Shown here: in pieces, positions 7,851-16,086 of the stretch
Layout of the letters: each line of letters opens with the position of its first letter
How positions within the stretch are numbered: position 1 is the first letter of the stretch
Origin: Cyanobacteria bacterium GSL.Bin1
GTDB taxonomy: Bacteria > Cyanobacteriota > Cyanobacteriia > Cyanobacteriales > Rubidibacteraceae
Assembly: GCA_009909085.1 (NCBI GenBank)
Contig: JAAANX010000090.1
Location: 1 to 45,426 of the forward strand
DNA: 45,426 bases
Direction of reading: 5' to 3'
Notes under the pieces: model-generated
What the model saw: the letters and a program-made list of their open reading frames with translations, nothing else
Database searches by the model: none
Told to the model about the DNA's origin: nothing
Made by a program: the position numbers and the translations under genes

Positions 7851-9860
7851 ATGGCTACAGAAAAAACCCAAGATAATAATCGTAATTCTCAAAATAATAA
7901 TGCAAATGAGAAGCCAAGGTTTAATGCCAGTTGGCTTTTTCCAATTGTTGCTTTAACGCTTTTGGTCGCAAGCTTTTTCTCTGGTCCAGACGGAGAGGAA
8001 GTTCCCTATAGTCAATTTATTGAGCAAGTTAAAAATAATCAAGTTGAAGAAGTCAGTATCGGACCGGAACGGATTGAGTATAAGCTGAAACCCGATGCTG
8101 TCGAAGAGGAAAACGCGCCTCTAATCCGACAAACCTTTGCCGTTCCCAGCGATCGCGATTTGACCGAAGTTCTGGAAGCCAATAACGTTGAATACAGTGG
8201 GCAACCCTCTGGTGGTGGTGCGGGCTGGTTCATTGGTGCCCTCAGTTGGATTTTACCGCCGCTGCTCTTTTTCGGTCTGGCTTATTTCCTCTTTAATCGC
8301 GCTCAAGGTGGGGCAAGTAACCCTATTATGTCCGTTGGTAGAAGCAAAGCGCGGATTTATTCTGAAGGCGATACCGGTTTTACCTTTAATGATATCGCCG
8401 GGGTTGATGAGGCGAAAGAAGAGTTAAAAGAAGTGGTGGACTATCTTAAAAACGCCACGAAATACAGCCGCCTCGGTGCAAAAATCCCCAAAGGGGTGTT
8501 ACTGGTCGGACCACCGGGAACCGGCAAAACCCTCCTTGCTAAAGCGGTTGCCGGAGAAGCCAATGTGCCCTTCTTTAGCATTTCTGGTTCTGAATTTATT
8601 GAAATGTTTGTTGGGGTCGGTGCCTCCCGTGTCCGCGATTTATTCCAACAAGCGCAACAACAAGCGCCTTGTATCATCTTCATTGACGAGTTAGATGCCC
8701 TCGGTAAATCCCGTGGTGGCAATGGTGCAATGACCGGTGGTGGCGGTAATGATGAACAAGAACAAACCCTCAACCAGTTACTCAACGAAATGGATGGGTT
8801 TGATGCCAATACCGGTGTGATTGTCTTAGCCGCAACCAACCGTCCGGAAGTGCTTGATCCAGCGCTCCAACGTCCCGGACGGTTTGACCGCCAAGTTGGG
8901 GTTGATCGTCCCGATAAGAAAGGACGTAAAGAAATTTTAGAAGTTCATGTCCCCAACATTAAACTGGCTGAAGATGTGGATTTATCGGTGATTGCCGGTC
9001 GCACTCCTGGCTTTGCCGGTGCGGATCTCGCCAACTTAGTCAATGAAGCAGCCCTGCTGGCAGCACGGAATAATCATGAGTACGTGACAATGGCAGACTT
9101 TGATGAGGCTTTAGAACGGGTCATTGCTGGTTTAGAGAAAAAATCGCGGGTTTTACAAGAGGAAGAGAAAAAGACCGTTGCCTATCACGAAGTGGGTCAC
9201 GCCATGGTTGGCAGTTTGATGCCAGGTGCCGGTCGCGTGGAAAAAATCTCCATTGTTCCTCGTGGCGCAGGGGCTTTAGGCTACACCCTGCAGTTGCCGG
9301 AAGAAGATCGCTTCCTCGTAGCGGAAGATGAAATTCGCGGTCGGATTGCCATCATGTTAGCCGGACGCTCTGCCGAAGAAGTCGTCTTTGGCAAAGTTTC
9401 GACGGGCGCGAGTGACGATATCCAGAAAGCAACGGATTTAGCAGAACGTTGTGTTACCCTCTATGGCATGAGCGACCGCCTCGGTCCCATTGCATTCGAG
9501 AAGCCCCAGCAACAATATATTCCTGGGTTAAGCAGTCCCCGCCGTTCCGTGGGTCCACAAGTTACTCAAGCCATTGATGAAGAAGTCAAGAATATTGTGG
9601 AAACGGCTCATGCCATGGCACAACATATTCTTAGCGAAAATCGAGAGGTGTTAGAAGAAACGGCACAACATCTCTTAGCAGAAGAAGTTTTAGATGGGGA
9701 AAGTTTAACTGAAAAACTATCCCAGGTTAAAGCCCCAGAACACTTTCAAAATTGGTTGAAAACGGGAACTTTACCTGAGACATTGCAAGAGGCTTTAGTT
9801 AATAATCATCACGAAAATGCTCAAGAGGCATCGACTTTTCATCAATCTAAGCTGAATTAG
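7851..9860 (+). CDS. ftsH: ATP-dependent zinc metalloprotease FtsH
   Basis: A membrane-anchored hexameric AAA+ protease that, in cyanobacteria, degrades damaged membrane proteins such as photosystem II D1; members of this family work as homo- or hetero-hexamers. Of its 669 residues, membrane segments lie at about 28-43 and 125-147 and frame a lumenal domain. Walker A is GPPGTGKT at 220-227, Walker B IIFIDE at 275-280, and the second region of homology includes [21 protein letters not shown]. The zinc site HEVGH is at 446-450. The Asn/Gln-rich N-terminus before the first membrane span is unusual but unremarkable. Which of the four cyanobacterial FtsH types this is cannot be settled here. The 3' end overlaps the convergent thioredoxin by 14 bases. 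Confidence 0.96.
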   Translation: MATEKTQDNNRNSQNNNANEKPRFNASWLFPIVALTLLVASFFSGPDGEEVPYSQFIEQVKNNQVEEVSIGPERIEYKLKPDAVEEENAPLIRQTFAVPSDRDLTEVLEANNVEYSGQPSGGGAGWFIGALSWILPPLLFFGLAYFLFNRAQGGASNPIMSVGRSKARIYSEGDTGFTFNDIAGVDEAKEELKEVVDYLKNATKYSRLGAKIPKGVLLVGPPGTGKTLLAKAVAGEANVPFFSISGSEFIEMFVGVGASRVRDLFQQAQQQAPCIIFIDELDALGKSRGGNGAMTGGGGNDEQEQTLNQLLNEMDGFDANTGVIVLAATNRPEVLDPALQRPGRFDRQVGVDRPDKKGRKEILEVHVPNIKLAEDVDLSVIAGRTPGFAGADLANLVNEAALLAARNNHEYVTMADFDEALERVIAGLEKKSRVLQEEEKKTVAYHEVGHAMVGSLMPGAGRVEKISIVPRGAGALGYTLQLPEEDRFLVAEDEIRGRIAIMLAGRSAEEVVFGKVSTGASDDIQKATDLAERCVTLYGMSDRLGPIAFEKPQQQYIPGLSSPRRSVGPQVTQAIDEEVKNIVETAHAMAQHILSENREVLEETAQHLLAEEVLDGESLTEKLSQVKAPEHFQNWLKTGTLPETLQEALVNNHHENAQEASTFHQSKLN

Positions 9861-10188
9861 GCAGAGCATGACTCATTAGAGTTTCAAGGGTGCGATACAG
9901 TTCATCGCGCCCTTTTAATTCTTCTAAACGTGAGACAACTTTGCCTTGATCAAATAAAATTAAGGTGGGTAAACTTTTCAGACGATAAGTATTAGCAAGT
10001 TTAAAGTTTTCATCAGCATTGACACTGACTAACTTGATTTCCTGATCCCAACTATTTTGGAAGGTAATCAGGGTTGGCATAATTAAATGGCATAAACCAC
10101 ACCAAGGCGCCCAAAAGTGAACTAAAGTGGGTTGACGTGAAGAGAGAACTTCTTGAGAAAAATTAGTTTCGTTAACGGTCGCTACCAT
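9847..10188 (-). CDS. Thioredoxin with CGLC active site (TrxC-like)
   Basis: A single-domain thioredoxin of 113 residues. The active site reads WAPWCGLC rather than the standard WCGPC. The proline, which normally tunes the redox potential, is replaced by leucine, as in the cyanobacterial TrxC group. Other fold landmarks are present: the LVHF strand before the site, VNADENFKLANTYRL, and the cis-proline segment SLPTLILF. Its stop overlaps the ftsH stop region tail-to-tail. The divergent neighbour is chlB across 342 bases. Partners cannot be deduced, and the altered site suggests a role distinct from bulk disulfide reduction. Confidence 0.9.
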   Translation of the reverse strand: MVATVNETNFSQEVLSSRQPTLVHFWAPWCGLCHLIMPTLITFQNSWDQEIKLVSVNADENFKLANTYRLKSLPTLILFDQGKVVSRLEELKGRDELYRTLETLMSHALPNSA

Positions 10189-10530
10189 AACGTTGATAAA
10201 GTTTTATTAAAATGAATGATTCCGCTTTTGGATCATGCTACATCGATTTGGGATCAAAGTGCCAGGGGAGATCCCCGATTTCTATCAATTTATAGAATGC
10301 TAAAAATTATTGTTGTTGATTTCTCCATTGTTTAAGAAGTTTGCCAAGAGTTTAAGAAACCTATAGATTAAACAAAATTTGTGTTGTTTAAATTCAAGTT
10401 GGAATAAGAGAAATGAACCTCATAGCAAGGGATAGAGCGATTTTTGAATCGGTAGTAATTGTCAGAATTTTTGAGCAGACATTTGAGACAATGCAATTTA
10501 AATGCTCACATGGAAAATAGACTTTAATTT
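10189..10530. promoter_or_regulatory. Divergent intergenic region between thioredoxin and chlB with inverted repeats
   Basis: I see no gene in these 342 bases. Candidate control elements are the inverted repeat TTAAACA/TGTTTAA (10368-10374 with 10385-10391, 10-base spacer), a small TTCTAT/ATAGAA dyad (10280-10285 with 10292-10297), and GTTTAAGAA repeated directly around 10330-10358. The TTAAACA dyad is upstream of chlB and could be an operator, but no known regulator consensus was recognised. Confidence 0.35.
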
Positions 10531-12057
10531 ATGAAACTGGCTTACTGGATGTACGCAGGACCGGCTCACATTGGGACGCTCCGCGTTGCTAGCTCGTTTA
10601 AAAATGTTCATGCCATCATGCACGCGCCTTTGGGAGATGATTATTTTAATGTCATGCGGTCGATGTTAGAGCGCGATCGCAATTTCACTCCCGTTACAAC
10701 CAGTGTTGTGGATCGAAAAGTGTTGGCGCGGGGTTCCCAAGAAAAAGTGGTTGACAACATTACTCGCAAAGATGCAGAAATCCACCCTGACTTAACCATT
10801 CTCACTCCTACTTGTACCTCTAGTATCTTGCAGGAAGATTTAGAAAACTTTGTCCAACGGGCGCAACTCGATAGTGCAGGGGATGTCATGCTTGCCGATG
10901 TCAACCATTATCGTGTCAATGAGTTGCAAGCTGCGGATAAAACGCTGGCGCAGGTGGTGAAGTTCTATCTGAATAAGGCGCAGAAAAATGGCGACCTTCC
11001 TGAGGGGAAAACAGAAAAGCCTTCCGTTAATATCATTGGTCCCACAACCCTTGGTTTTCATAATCAACATGATCTCACCGAGTTGAAACGGTTAATGGCT
11101 GATCTCGGGATTGAAATTAATCAGATCATTCCCCAAGGGGCGTCCGTTCATGAGTTAAAAACGCTTCCGCAAGCCTGGTTTAACTTGGTTCCTTACCGAG
11201 AAGTGGGACCGATGGCGGCGCAATATTTAGAAGAAACTTTTGGTATGCCTTCGGTGCAGGTGACGCCGATGGGAATCGTAGAAACGGCGCGTTGTATTCG
11301 CACGATTCAGAAGGTGTTGAATGAACAAGGGGCAAATGTTGATTACGAGGATTATATTGATAATCAGACGCGGTTTGTCTCACAAGCGGCCTGGTTCTCT
11401 CGCTCCATTGATTGTCAGAATTTAACCGGGAAGAAAGCGGTTGTGTTTGGGGATAATACCCACGCGATCGCGATGACAAAAATTTTAGCGCGGGAAATGG
11501 GCATCCGTGTTGTTTTAGCGGGAACCTACTGCACCTATGATGCAGATTGGTTTAAAGCGCAAGTACAAGATTACTGTGATGAAGTCCTTGTCAGTGATGA
11601 TAATGGGGCGATTGGCGACGCGATCGCGCGCTTAGAACCGGCAGCCATTTTCGGAACGCAAATGGAACGCCACGTCGGGAAACGGATTAACATCCCCTGT
11701 GGTGTCATTGCAGCACCGATTCATATTCAAGACTTCCCTGTGGGTTATCGTCCGTTCTTAGGCTATGAAGGGGCAAACCAAGTCGTTGATTTGGTCTATA
11801 ATTCCTTCACTCTAGGGATGGAGGATCACCTCTTAGAAATCTTTGGTGGACACGATACCAAAGAAGTGATTACGAAAACGGTTTCTGCCGATTCCGATCT
11901 GAATTGGACCAAAGACGGCTTAGCGGAATTAAATAAAATTCCTGGGTTTGTTCGTGGGAAAGTGAAACGCAATACCGAAAAATACGCCCGAGAGAATGGC
12001 ATTGAAAATATTAATGCGGAAGTGATTTACGCAGCGAAAGAAGCCGTGGGGGCATAA
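10531..12057 (+). CDS. chlB: Light-independent protochlorophyllide reductase subunit B
   Basis: ChlB is half of the NB component of the dark-operative, nitrogenase-like protochlorophyllide reductase, which makes chlorophyllide without light. With ChlN it forms the heterotetramer that receives electrons from ChlL. The length of 508 residues is typical. The N-terminus [19 protein letters not shown] and the region [10 protein letters not shown] are characteristic, and Asp36 lies where the unusual aspartate ligand of the NB [4Fe-4S] cluster is known. The C-terminus carries the ChlB-specific tail ([20 protein letters not shown]). chlL and chlN are not in the window, so the genes are split here. 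An oxygen-sensitive system in an oxygenic organism is normal for cyanobacteria. Confidence 0.97.
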   Translation: MKLAYWMYAGPAHIGTLRVASSFKNVHAIMHAPLGDDYFNVMRSMLERDRNFTPVTTSVVDRKVLARGSQEKVVDNITRKDAEIHPDLTILTPTCTSSILQEDLENFVQRAQLDSAGDVMLADVNHYRVNELQAADKTLAQVVKFYLNKAQKNGDLPEGKTEKPSVNIIGPTTLGFHNQHDLTELKRLMADLGIEINQIIPQGASVHELKTLPQAWFNLVPYREVGPMAAQYLEETFGMPSVQVTPMGIVETARCIRTIQKVLNEQGANVDYEDYIDNQTRFVSQAAWFSRSIDCQNLTGKKAVVFGDNTHAIAMTKILAREMGIRVVLAGTYCTYDADWFKAQVQDYCDEVLVSDDNGAIGDAIARLEPAAIFGTQMERHVGKRINIPCGVIAAPIHIQDFPVGYRPFLGYEGANQVVDLVYNSFTLGMEDHLLEIFGGHDTKEVITKTVSADSDLNWTKDGLAELNKIPGFVRGKVKRNTEKYARENGIENINAEVIYAAKEAVGA

Positions 12058-12071
12058 CCAGAAAAATCAGG

Positions 12072-12096
12072 GTGGGCAAGTTGCCCACTCTCTGTT
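12072..12096 (+). terminator. Probable terminator after chlB
   Basis: A 6-bp stem GTGGGC/GCCCAC (12072-12077 with 12083-12088, loop AAGTT) lies 15 bases after the chlB stop and is followed by the T-rich TCTCTGTTTTCT. The stem is short and the T-run is interrupted, so confidence is moderate. Confidence 0.5.
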
Positions 12097-12367
12097 TTCT
12101 ATGACAAGCAACGTTGTCATCAGAGGGTGTAGAAACGCTCATTTCTCATTAAGGGTATGTTTCGCGATCGCGCATTGAGTTTCCTTTACAGAAGGTCATC
12201 CCTCAGTATTTAGCAACCAGCAAAAACCAAGGAAAAGTCTCACTAATGAAGCAATTTCGACTCTGGGTCATTGCTCAATTAACAGCGTGATTTGATCACA
12301 AATGGGTCAATCTCTGCTACAAATTGATTCTGGCAAGAGAAAGAGAGCAAGCACAAGGGACTACAAG
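12097..12367. other. chlB-ruvA intergenic spacer
   Basis: Between the chlB terminator and the RuvA start I see no gene or clear promoter, only one HIP1 octamer near 12163. A frame open from 12302 runs into ruvA, but its first 22 codons do not resemble RuvA and are treated as noncoding. Confidence 0.4.
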
Positions 12368-13003
12368 ATGATTAGTTATTTACGAGGAGAGGTGATTAAC
12401 CTTGTCAAAACCACGGGAAATCGAGTGACCCTCATTCTAGAAGTGAATCAAGTGGGATATGAAATCCAAATTCCCTCTCGGCTAGCGCGAGAATTAGACC
12501 AAGCCATTTCAGAATCAACGCAAATTTTTACCCATCAGCAAATTCGAGACGATGCCATTATTTTGTATGGATTTAACAGTGCAGCAGAGCGGGATTTATT
12601 TCGCAAATTAACCGCTGTAAATGGTGTGGGTAGTCAAGTCGCGATCGCGCTGATTGATACCTTAGGTTTAAGAGAACTCGTTGAGGCAATTGTTGCCGAA
12701 AATACTCAACTTTTAGCCAAAACCCCCGGTGTGGGCAAAAAAACAGCGGAACGGATTGCCTTAGAATTGAAAACAAAACTTGCGCAATGGCGCACCGAAG
12801 CCGGGCTAGTGGTGAAAGGAGATGAAAGTGTTGCCCCCAAGCCAGCCATTCGAGAAGATGTGGAAATGACATTGCTGGCGTTAGGTTATACGAAAGAGGA
12901 AATTGAACAAGCGCTATCAGTTATCAGTCAAGATTCTTTACTGGCAAAAAGTCCGAATCCAGAAGAGTGGATCCGGAATGCGATTACATGGTTAAGCCAT
13001 TGA
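12368..13003 (+). CDS. ruvA: Holliday junction branch migration protein RuvA
   Basis: RuvA tetramers bind four-way junctions and load the RuvB motor for branch migration. The 211-residue protein starts at ATG 12368 with the canonical MISYLRGEV; upstream in-frame codons are rejected on that basis. Domain I is the OB fold (to about 65). Domain II holds two helix-hairpin-helix motifs, AVNGVGSQVAIALI and KTPGVGKKTAERIALEL. Domain III at the end (EDVEMTLLALGYTKEEIEQAL) contacts RuvB. The stop TGA (13001-13003) overlaps the TCAA/TTGA terminus of a transposon relic, so the last residue or two may have been set by the insertion. ruvB and ruvC are not nearby. Confidence 0.95.
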   Translation: MISYLRGEVINLVKTTGNRVTLILEVNQVGYEIQIPSRLARELDQAISESTQIFTHQQIRDDAIILYGFNSAAERDLFRKLTAVNGVGSQVAIALIDTLGLRELVEAIVAENTQLLAKTPGVGKKTAERIALELKTKLAQWRTEAGLVVKGDESVAPKPAIREDVEMTLLALGYTKEEIEQALSVISQDSLLAKSPNPEEWIRNAITWLSH

Positions 13004-13330
13004 CACTCCCACGGCTAAAGCGCGTGGAATTCTTGGTTCGTCGAGGCTGCTTGCTCTGACAGAACGGATTCTACCAGAGTAGAGGCTGTTTCTCCCCAAG
13101 CGTAAGTACGGGTTGAGCAAGCCTAAGACTCTCGAAAAGGTATCGTGGGACGGTATGCCGTTGGGCAATTCCAAAAAGGTCTCTAACCAGGTTTGCTTCG
13201 CTTTGCCATAAGTTTCAACTGCCACTCGATCTTACTTATGGTAAGGAGCTTCCCCATAGCACGCCCCACACAAGCGAATCGGCTCTATTTTTATCCCAAC
13301 GCCCTTGGGTGGCAACATAGCTCTTAATCG
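13000..13330 (-). mobile_element. Composite transposon relic: IS605-type tnpB tail/omega-RNA end around an ISAs1 fragment
   Basis: Read on the minus strand, bases about 13330-13226 encode GIKIEPIRLCGACYGEAP, which aligns in layout with the TnpB tail at the window start (SPVEVSGAM). Then comes an ISAs1-like fragment (13225-13127), then about 125 bases ending in a stem with flanks CCACGCGCTTTAGCCGTGG and GAGTGTCAA (TCAA at 13003-13000). The last part is a typical cyanobacterial IS605 right end. No intact transposase is present. The end abuts the ruvA stop codon. Confidence 0.6.
13127..13225 (-). pseudogene. Fragment of an ISAs1-family (H-repeat-like) transposase
   Basis: Thirty-three codons read AVETYGKAKQTWLETF followed by LELPNGIPSHDTFSRV. 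This is the conserved N-proximal block of ISAs1/H-repeat-associated DDE transposases (usually YGKAKxxWLxxFLELPxGIPSHDTFxRVF). It begins at a GTG and loses similarity straight after SRV, where sequence of an IS605 right-end type begins. About 10% of the expected gene length remains, so it is dead. The junctions suggest nested or recombined insertions. Confidence 0.7.
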
Positions 13331-13417
13331 AGGAACATCTACCTGCACAACAATGACTAATGATGAAACAAATTGTGCGATAATTTTTAACAGAGTTCTC
13401 ATAAATCGTCTTTAACC

Positions 13418-13765
13418 ATGACTGAGCCGACTGAAGAACAGACCCTAGCTGAAGCTGCGCCCTCGCGCTATGAGTGTCGCAGTTGTGGCTATGTTTACGA
13501 ACCGAATAAAGGGGATAGCAGTCAAAATGTTCCGGCAGGAACAACCTTTGCCGACTTACCTGAACAGTGGCGTTGTCCCGTTTGTGGGGCGAGACGAAAT
13601 GTCTTCGATGACATTGGCGCTGTTGATGCACCATCGGGCTTTGCCGAGAATCTTTCCTACGGGTTCGGCGTCAATCAGTTGACGCCAAGACAAAAAAATA
13701 TTCTGATTTTTGGGGCTCTCGCTTTGGGCTTTTTAATCTTTATGAGTTTTTATGGTCTGGGTTAA
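13418..13765 (+). CDS. rub: Membrane-anchored rubredoxin (RubA)
   Basis: A 115-residue rubredoxin with C-terminal anchor. Iron ligands are Cys20, Cys23 (CRSCGY) and Cys53, Cys56 (CPVCG), with the PAGTTFADLP loop between. A spacer follows, then a membrane span at about 91-113 (ILIFGALALGFLIFMSFYGL). In cyanobacteria and plastids this protein is needed for early photosystem II assembly, and its gene usually precedes ycf48 and psbEFLJ, exactly the order here. ATG 13418 gives a short disordered leader, as in homologues. It lies 96 bases before ycf48, so co-transcription is likely. Confidence 0.93.
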   Translation: MTEPTEEQTLAEAAPSRYECRSCGYVYEPNKGDSSQNVPAGTTFADLPEQWRCPVCGARRNVFDDIGAVDAPSGFAENLSYGFGVNQLTPRQKNILIFGALALGFLIFMSFYGLG

Positions 13766-13861
13766 AAGCGTGTCAAAGGGCACAAAAACTGCTAATCTGG
13801 TGAAATTTGCCCAGGAGTTGATTTGGGATCAGTTCCGTGACCCAGTTTGGAACAGCAAATT

Positions 13862-14869
13862 ATGAGTATTTTGTTAAACAATATTAAGCAAATTATCATT
13901 TGGGGCGCGATCGCGCTCTTAACGGTGAGTTGTAGTCAGGTGCCCTCCACCGAATCAAACCCTTGGCGAGTCTTGGAAAATCTCCCCACCGAAGAAACCG
14001 TTTTGGATATTGACTTTACTGGCAATCCGGATCAAGGTTGGATGGTGGGAAACCAAGCGACCTTGTTGAAAACCGAAGATGGCGGAGAGACTTGGCAGAA
14101 AGAAGCGTTACAACTCGGAGACGAAAAATTAGACTTTCTTTCTGTCAGTTTTGAAGGAGAAGAGGGTTGGATTGTTGGTGAACCCTCGGTTCTTTTGCAT
14201 ACCACTGATGGCGGAGAACATTGGTCTCGGATTCCCCTCAGTAAAAAATTGCCAGGGGAACCCTATAGCATTGTTGCCACTGGCAAAAACTCGGCTGAAA
14301 TGACCACCAATGTCGGGGCAATTTACCAAACCACTGATGGTGGGCAAAATTGGCAAGCGCTTGTGGAAGAAGCAGTGGGGGTTTCTCGTAATATTTCTCG
14401 TTCCTCAGATGGGAAGTATGTGGCGGTATCCGCTCGTGGTAACTTCTACTCCACTTGGACCCCTGGGGATAAAGCCTGGCAACCCCATGAACGGAATACC
14501 TCCCGTCGGGTGCAAAATATGGGCTTTACCCCGGATGGACGGGTGTGGTTACTGGCGCGCGGTGGTCAAGTTCAGTTTACCGAATCTGCAGACTTTGAGA
14601 GTTGGCAAGATCCAGAATATCCTGAATTTTCTAGCGGGAAAGGCTTGCTCGACATTGGCTATCGTAATGCTGATGAATTCTGGGTTGGGGGCGGTAGCGG
14701 CGATTTATTCCGTCGCTTTGAAACCGAAGGCGTTTGGAAAAAAGACCGTGATGTGCAGCAAGTGCCAGGGAATTTTTATCGGGTGAAATTTTTTAATCCG
14801 GAGAAAGGATTTATTCTTGGCGATCGCGGTACTGTCCTCAAGTATGAGGGATCCAGCAATGCGGCGTAA
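13862..14869 (+). CDS. ycf48: Photosystem II assembly factor Ycf48 (HCF136)
   Basis: Ycf48 is a seven-bladed propeller that binds precursor D1 on the lumenal side and helps form the PSII reaction-centre complex. The start at ATG 13862 (MSILLNNIKQ) gives 335 residues; a TTG five codons upstream is less likely. The N-terminus is a lipoprotein signal with lipobox LTVSC, matching the known lipid-anchored form. Propeller blades show recurrent motifs: GWMVGNQATLLKTEDGGETW, GWIVGEPSVLLHTTDGGEHW, and the C-terminal GFILGDRGTVLKYEG. It sits between rubredoxin and psbE as is usual, but here about 375 bases holding a transposon relic separate it from psbE. Confidence 0.96.
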   Translation: MSILLNNIKQIIIWGAIALLTVSCSQVPSTESNPWRVLENLPTEETVLDIDFTGNPDQGWMVGNQATLLKTEDGGETWQKEALQLGDEKLDFLSVSFEGEEGWIVGEPSVLLHTTDGGEHWSRIPLSKKLPGEPYSIVATGKNSAEMTTNVGAIYQTTDGGQNWQALVEEAVGVSRNISRSSDGKYVAVSARGNFYSTWTPGDKAWQPHERNTSRRVQNMGFTPDGRVWLLARGGQVQFTESADFESWQDPEYPEFSSGKGLLDIGYRNADEFWVGGGSGDLFRRFETEGVWKKDRDVQQVPGNFYRVKFFNPEKGFILGDRGTVLKYEGSSNAA

Positions 14870-14904
14870 AGAAAACGTGGCAATTGTTAAAACACTTCTC
14901 ATCC

Positions 14905-15199
14905 TTAAATCACAGGTCTAAACCCCCGACCCTTGACGGGTTCGTGTTGTAGAATGAATCTAGAAATTGAATCAATGCAATCCGTATCGACAAAAACCAA
15001 GTCGAACAATCAACTAGCTAAACGGTTGCAGAAGAAGAGTGACCCCACGCCAGCGTACGGCGTCAGGAAACGCGCTCTCAAAGGCGGTAGGGCGTATCGT
15101 GTCAGCTTCTGGAGAAAAAGTAAGTCCAAATCAACTGAGTTGAGGAGGCATTTTTCAGTGAAGGAAGAATCACCCACCTGAAGGAGGGTGAGTCGTCAA
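14905..15199 (+). mobile_element. Short IS605-derived element (tnpB tail plus right end) between ycf48 and psbE
   Basis: A frame from about 14933 to TGA 15179-15181 encodes a basic tail (ALKGGRAYRVSFWRKSKSKS, later VKEESPT) like the C-terminus of cyanobacterial TnpB proteins. Its stop falls in the hairpin TCACCC/GGGTGA (15170-15175 with 15186-15191), followed by GTCGTCAA with TCAA at 15196-15199. The left boundary may be near the ACCC-TTGAC-GGGT dyad at 14929-14941. The whole is under 300 bp and lacks the nuclease core, so it resembles a nonautonomous, omega-RNA-carrying derivative. It ends 46 bases before psbE and may affect that operon's leader. Confidence 0.55.
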
Positions 15200-15245
15200 C
15201 ATGTATGAATGAACCGTCAATTTTTGTAAAAGGAGTTAGGATCAA

Positions 15246-15491
15246 ATGGCAGGAGATACAGGTGAACGTCCCTTTGGTGATATTATTACCAGCGTTCGGT
15301 ATTGGGTAATTCATAGTATTACGATTCCTATGTTGTTTATTGCCGGTTGGTTGTTTGTCCAAACGGGTTTGGCATATGATGCCTTTGGGACCCCTCGCCC
15401 GGATGAATATTTCACTCAACAACGGCAAGAATTGCCCATTATTAGCGACCGCTTTCAGGCGAGAGAAGAAGTCGAAGAATTTAATAAGTAA
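15246..15491 (+). CDS. psbE: Cytochrome b559 alpha subunit
   Basis: PsbE (81 residues) with PsbF binds the cytochrome b559 haem of photosystem II and nucleates reaction-centre assembly. The single membrane span follows [11 protein letters not shown], whose His is the axial haem ligand. The lumenal tail [10 protein letters not shown] is standard. A ribosome site AAAAGGAG lies upstream of the ATG. It is the first gene of the psbEFLJ operon. Its 5' region borders the IS605-derived relic. Confidence 0.98.
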   Translation: MAGDTGERPFGDIITSVRYWVIHSITIPMLFIAGWLFVQTGLAYDAFGTPRPDEYFTQQRQELPIISDRFQAREEVEEFNK

Positions 15492-15515
15492 GTATTCTTA
15501 GCAAGGAGGAGAAAC

Positions 15516-15650
15516 ATGACCACAAATCGTCCGAATGAACCGGTAACTTATCCCATTTTTACAGTCCGTTGGTTAGCGGTTCATACCTTAGCTGTCCCCA
15601 GCGTGTTCTTTTTAGGCGCGATCGCCGCCATGCAGTTTATTCAAAGATAG
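15516..15650 (+). CDS. psbF: Cytochrome b559 beta subunit
   Basis: A 44-residue subunit that gives the second histidine ligand to the b559 haem. The sequence runs [19 protein letters not shown], then [19 protein letters not shown] with the haem-ligand His, ending MQFIQR. The membrane segment is near the C-terminus. AGGAGG lies seven bases before ATG, and the gene begins 24 bases after psbE. A HIP1 octamer sits within the membrane-span codons. Confidence 0.97.
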   Translation: MTTNRPNEPVTYPIFTVRWLAVHTLAVPSVFFLGAIAAMQFIQR

Positions 15651-15663
15651 AAAGGAGCTATTG

Positions 15664-15786
15664 ATGGTAGATCGCAATCAAAACCCCAATAAACAACCGG
15701 TTGAACTCAATCGGACATCCCTTTATTTAGGGTTGTTACTCGTTTTTGTCTTGGGAATTCTATTCTCAAGCTACTTCTTTAACTAA
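15664..15786 (+). CDS. psbL: Photosystem II protein L
   Basis: A 40-residue single-span subunit at the PSII dimer interface, needed for normal QA function and donor-side electron flow. The sequence begins [20 protein letters not shown] and ends [10 protein letters not shown], the family signature. The Shine-Dalgarno GAAAGGAG precedes ATG 15664, and 13 bases separate it from psbF. Confidence 0.97.
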   Translation: MVDRNQNPNKQPVELNRTSLYLGLLLVFVLGILFSSYFFN

Positions 15787-15840
15787 AAACCATTTAACAC
15801 TGTTGACATTTGTCTAGCTTGATTTAGGAGGAAAAAATTG

Positions 15841-15954
15841 ATGTCTGGGAAAATACCCCTTTGGATTGTTGCCACGATTGCTGGTTTAGGGATTATTGCT
15901 GTTGTCGGGATCTTTTTCTACGGTTCTTACGCCGGAGTGGGTTCTGCCGTCTAG
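15841..15954 (+). CDS. psbJ: Photosystem II protein J
   Basis: A 37-residue single-span subunit next to the cytochrome b559/plastoquinone exit region. The sequence begins [18 protein letters not shown] and ends [10 protein letters not shown]. The strong site TTAGGAGGA lies ten bases upstream. This is the last gene of the psbEFLJ operon, followed at once by a terminator. Confidence 0.97.
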   Translation: MSGKIPLWIVATIAGLGIIAVVGIFFYGSYAGVGSAV

Positions 15955-15976
15955 ATCCGACTCATCCCAAAATGAC

Positions 15977-16006
15977 ACCGCTAGGGAAGTTCTCTAGCGG
16001 TTTTTA
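15977..16006 (+). terminator. Rho-independent terminator of psbEFLJ
   Basis: A perfect 8-bp stem ACCGCTAG/CTAGCGGT (15977-15984 with 15994-16001, 9-base loop) is followed directly by TTTTT, 22 bases after the psbJ stop. Confidence 0.85.
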
Positions 16007-16086
16007 ATTTGCCAATGCCTGGTTTGCGCCCGTCCTTGAAACCGCTAAAATGACCAGTTAGTCCAGTTTAGAAAAATGAGTTTAAT

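Noticed and set aside
12302-12367. 22 extra codons at the RuvA N-terminus
   Set aside because: RuvA proteins start at MISYLRG-like sequence, and the upstream residues show no family similarity.
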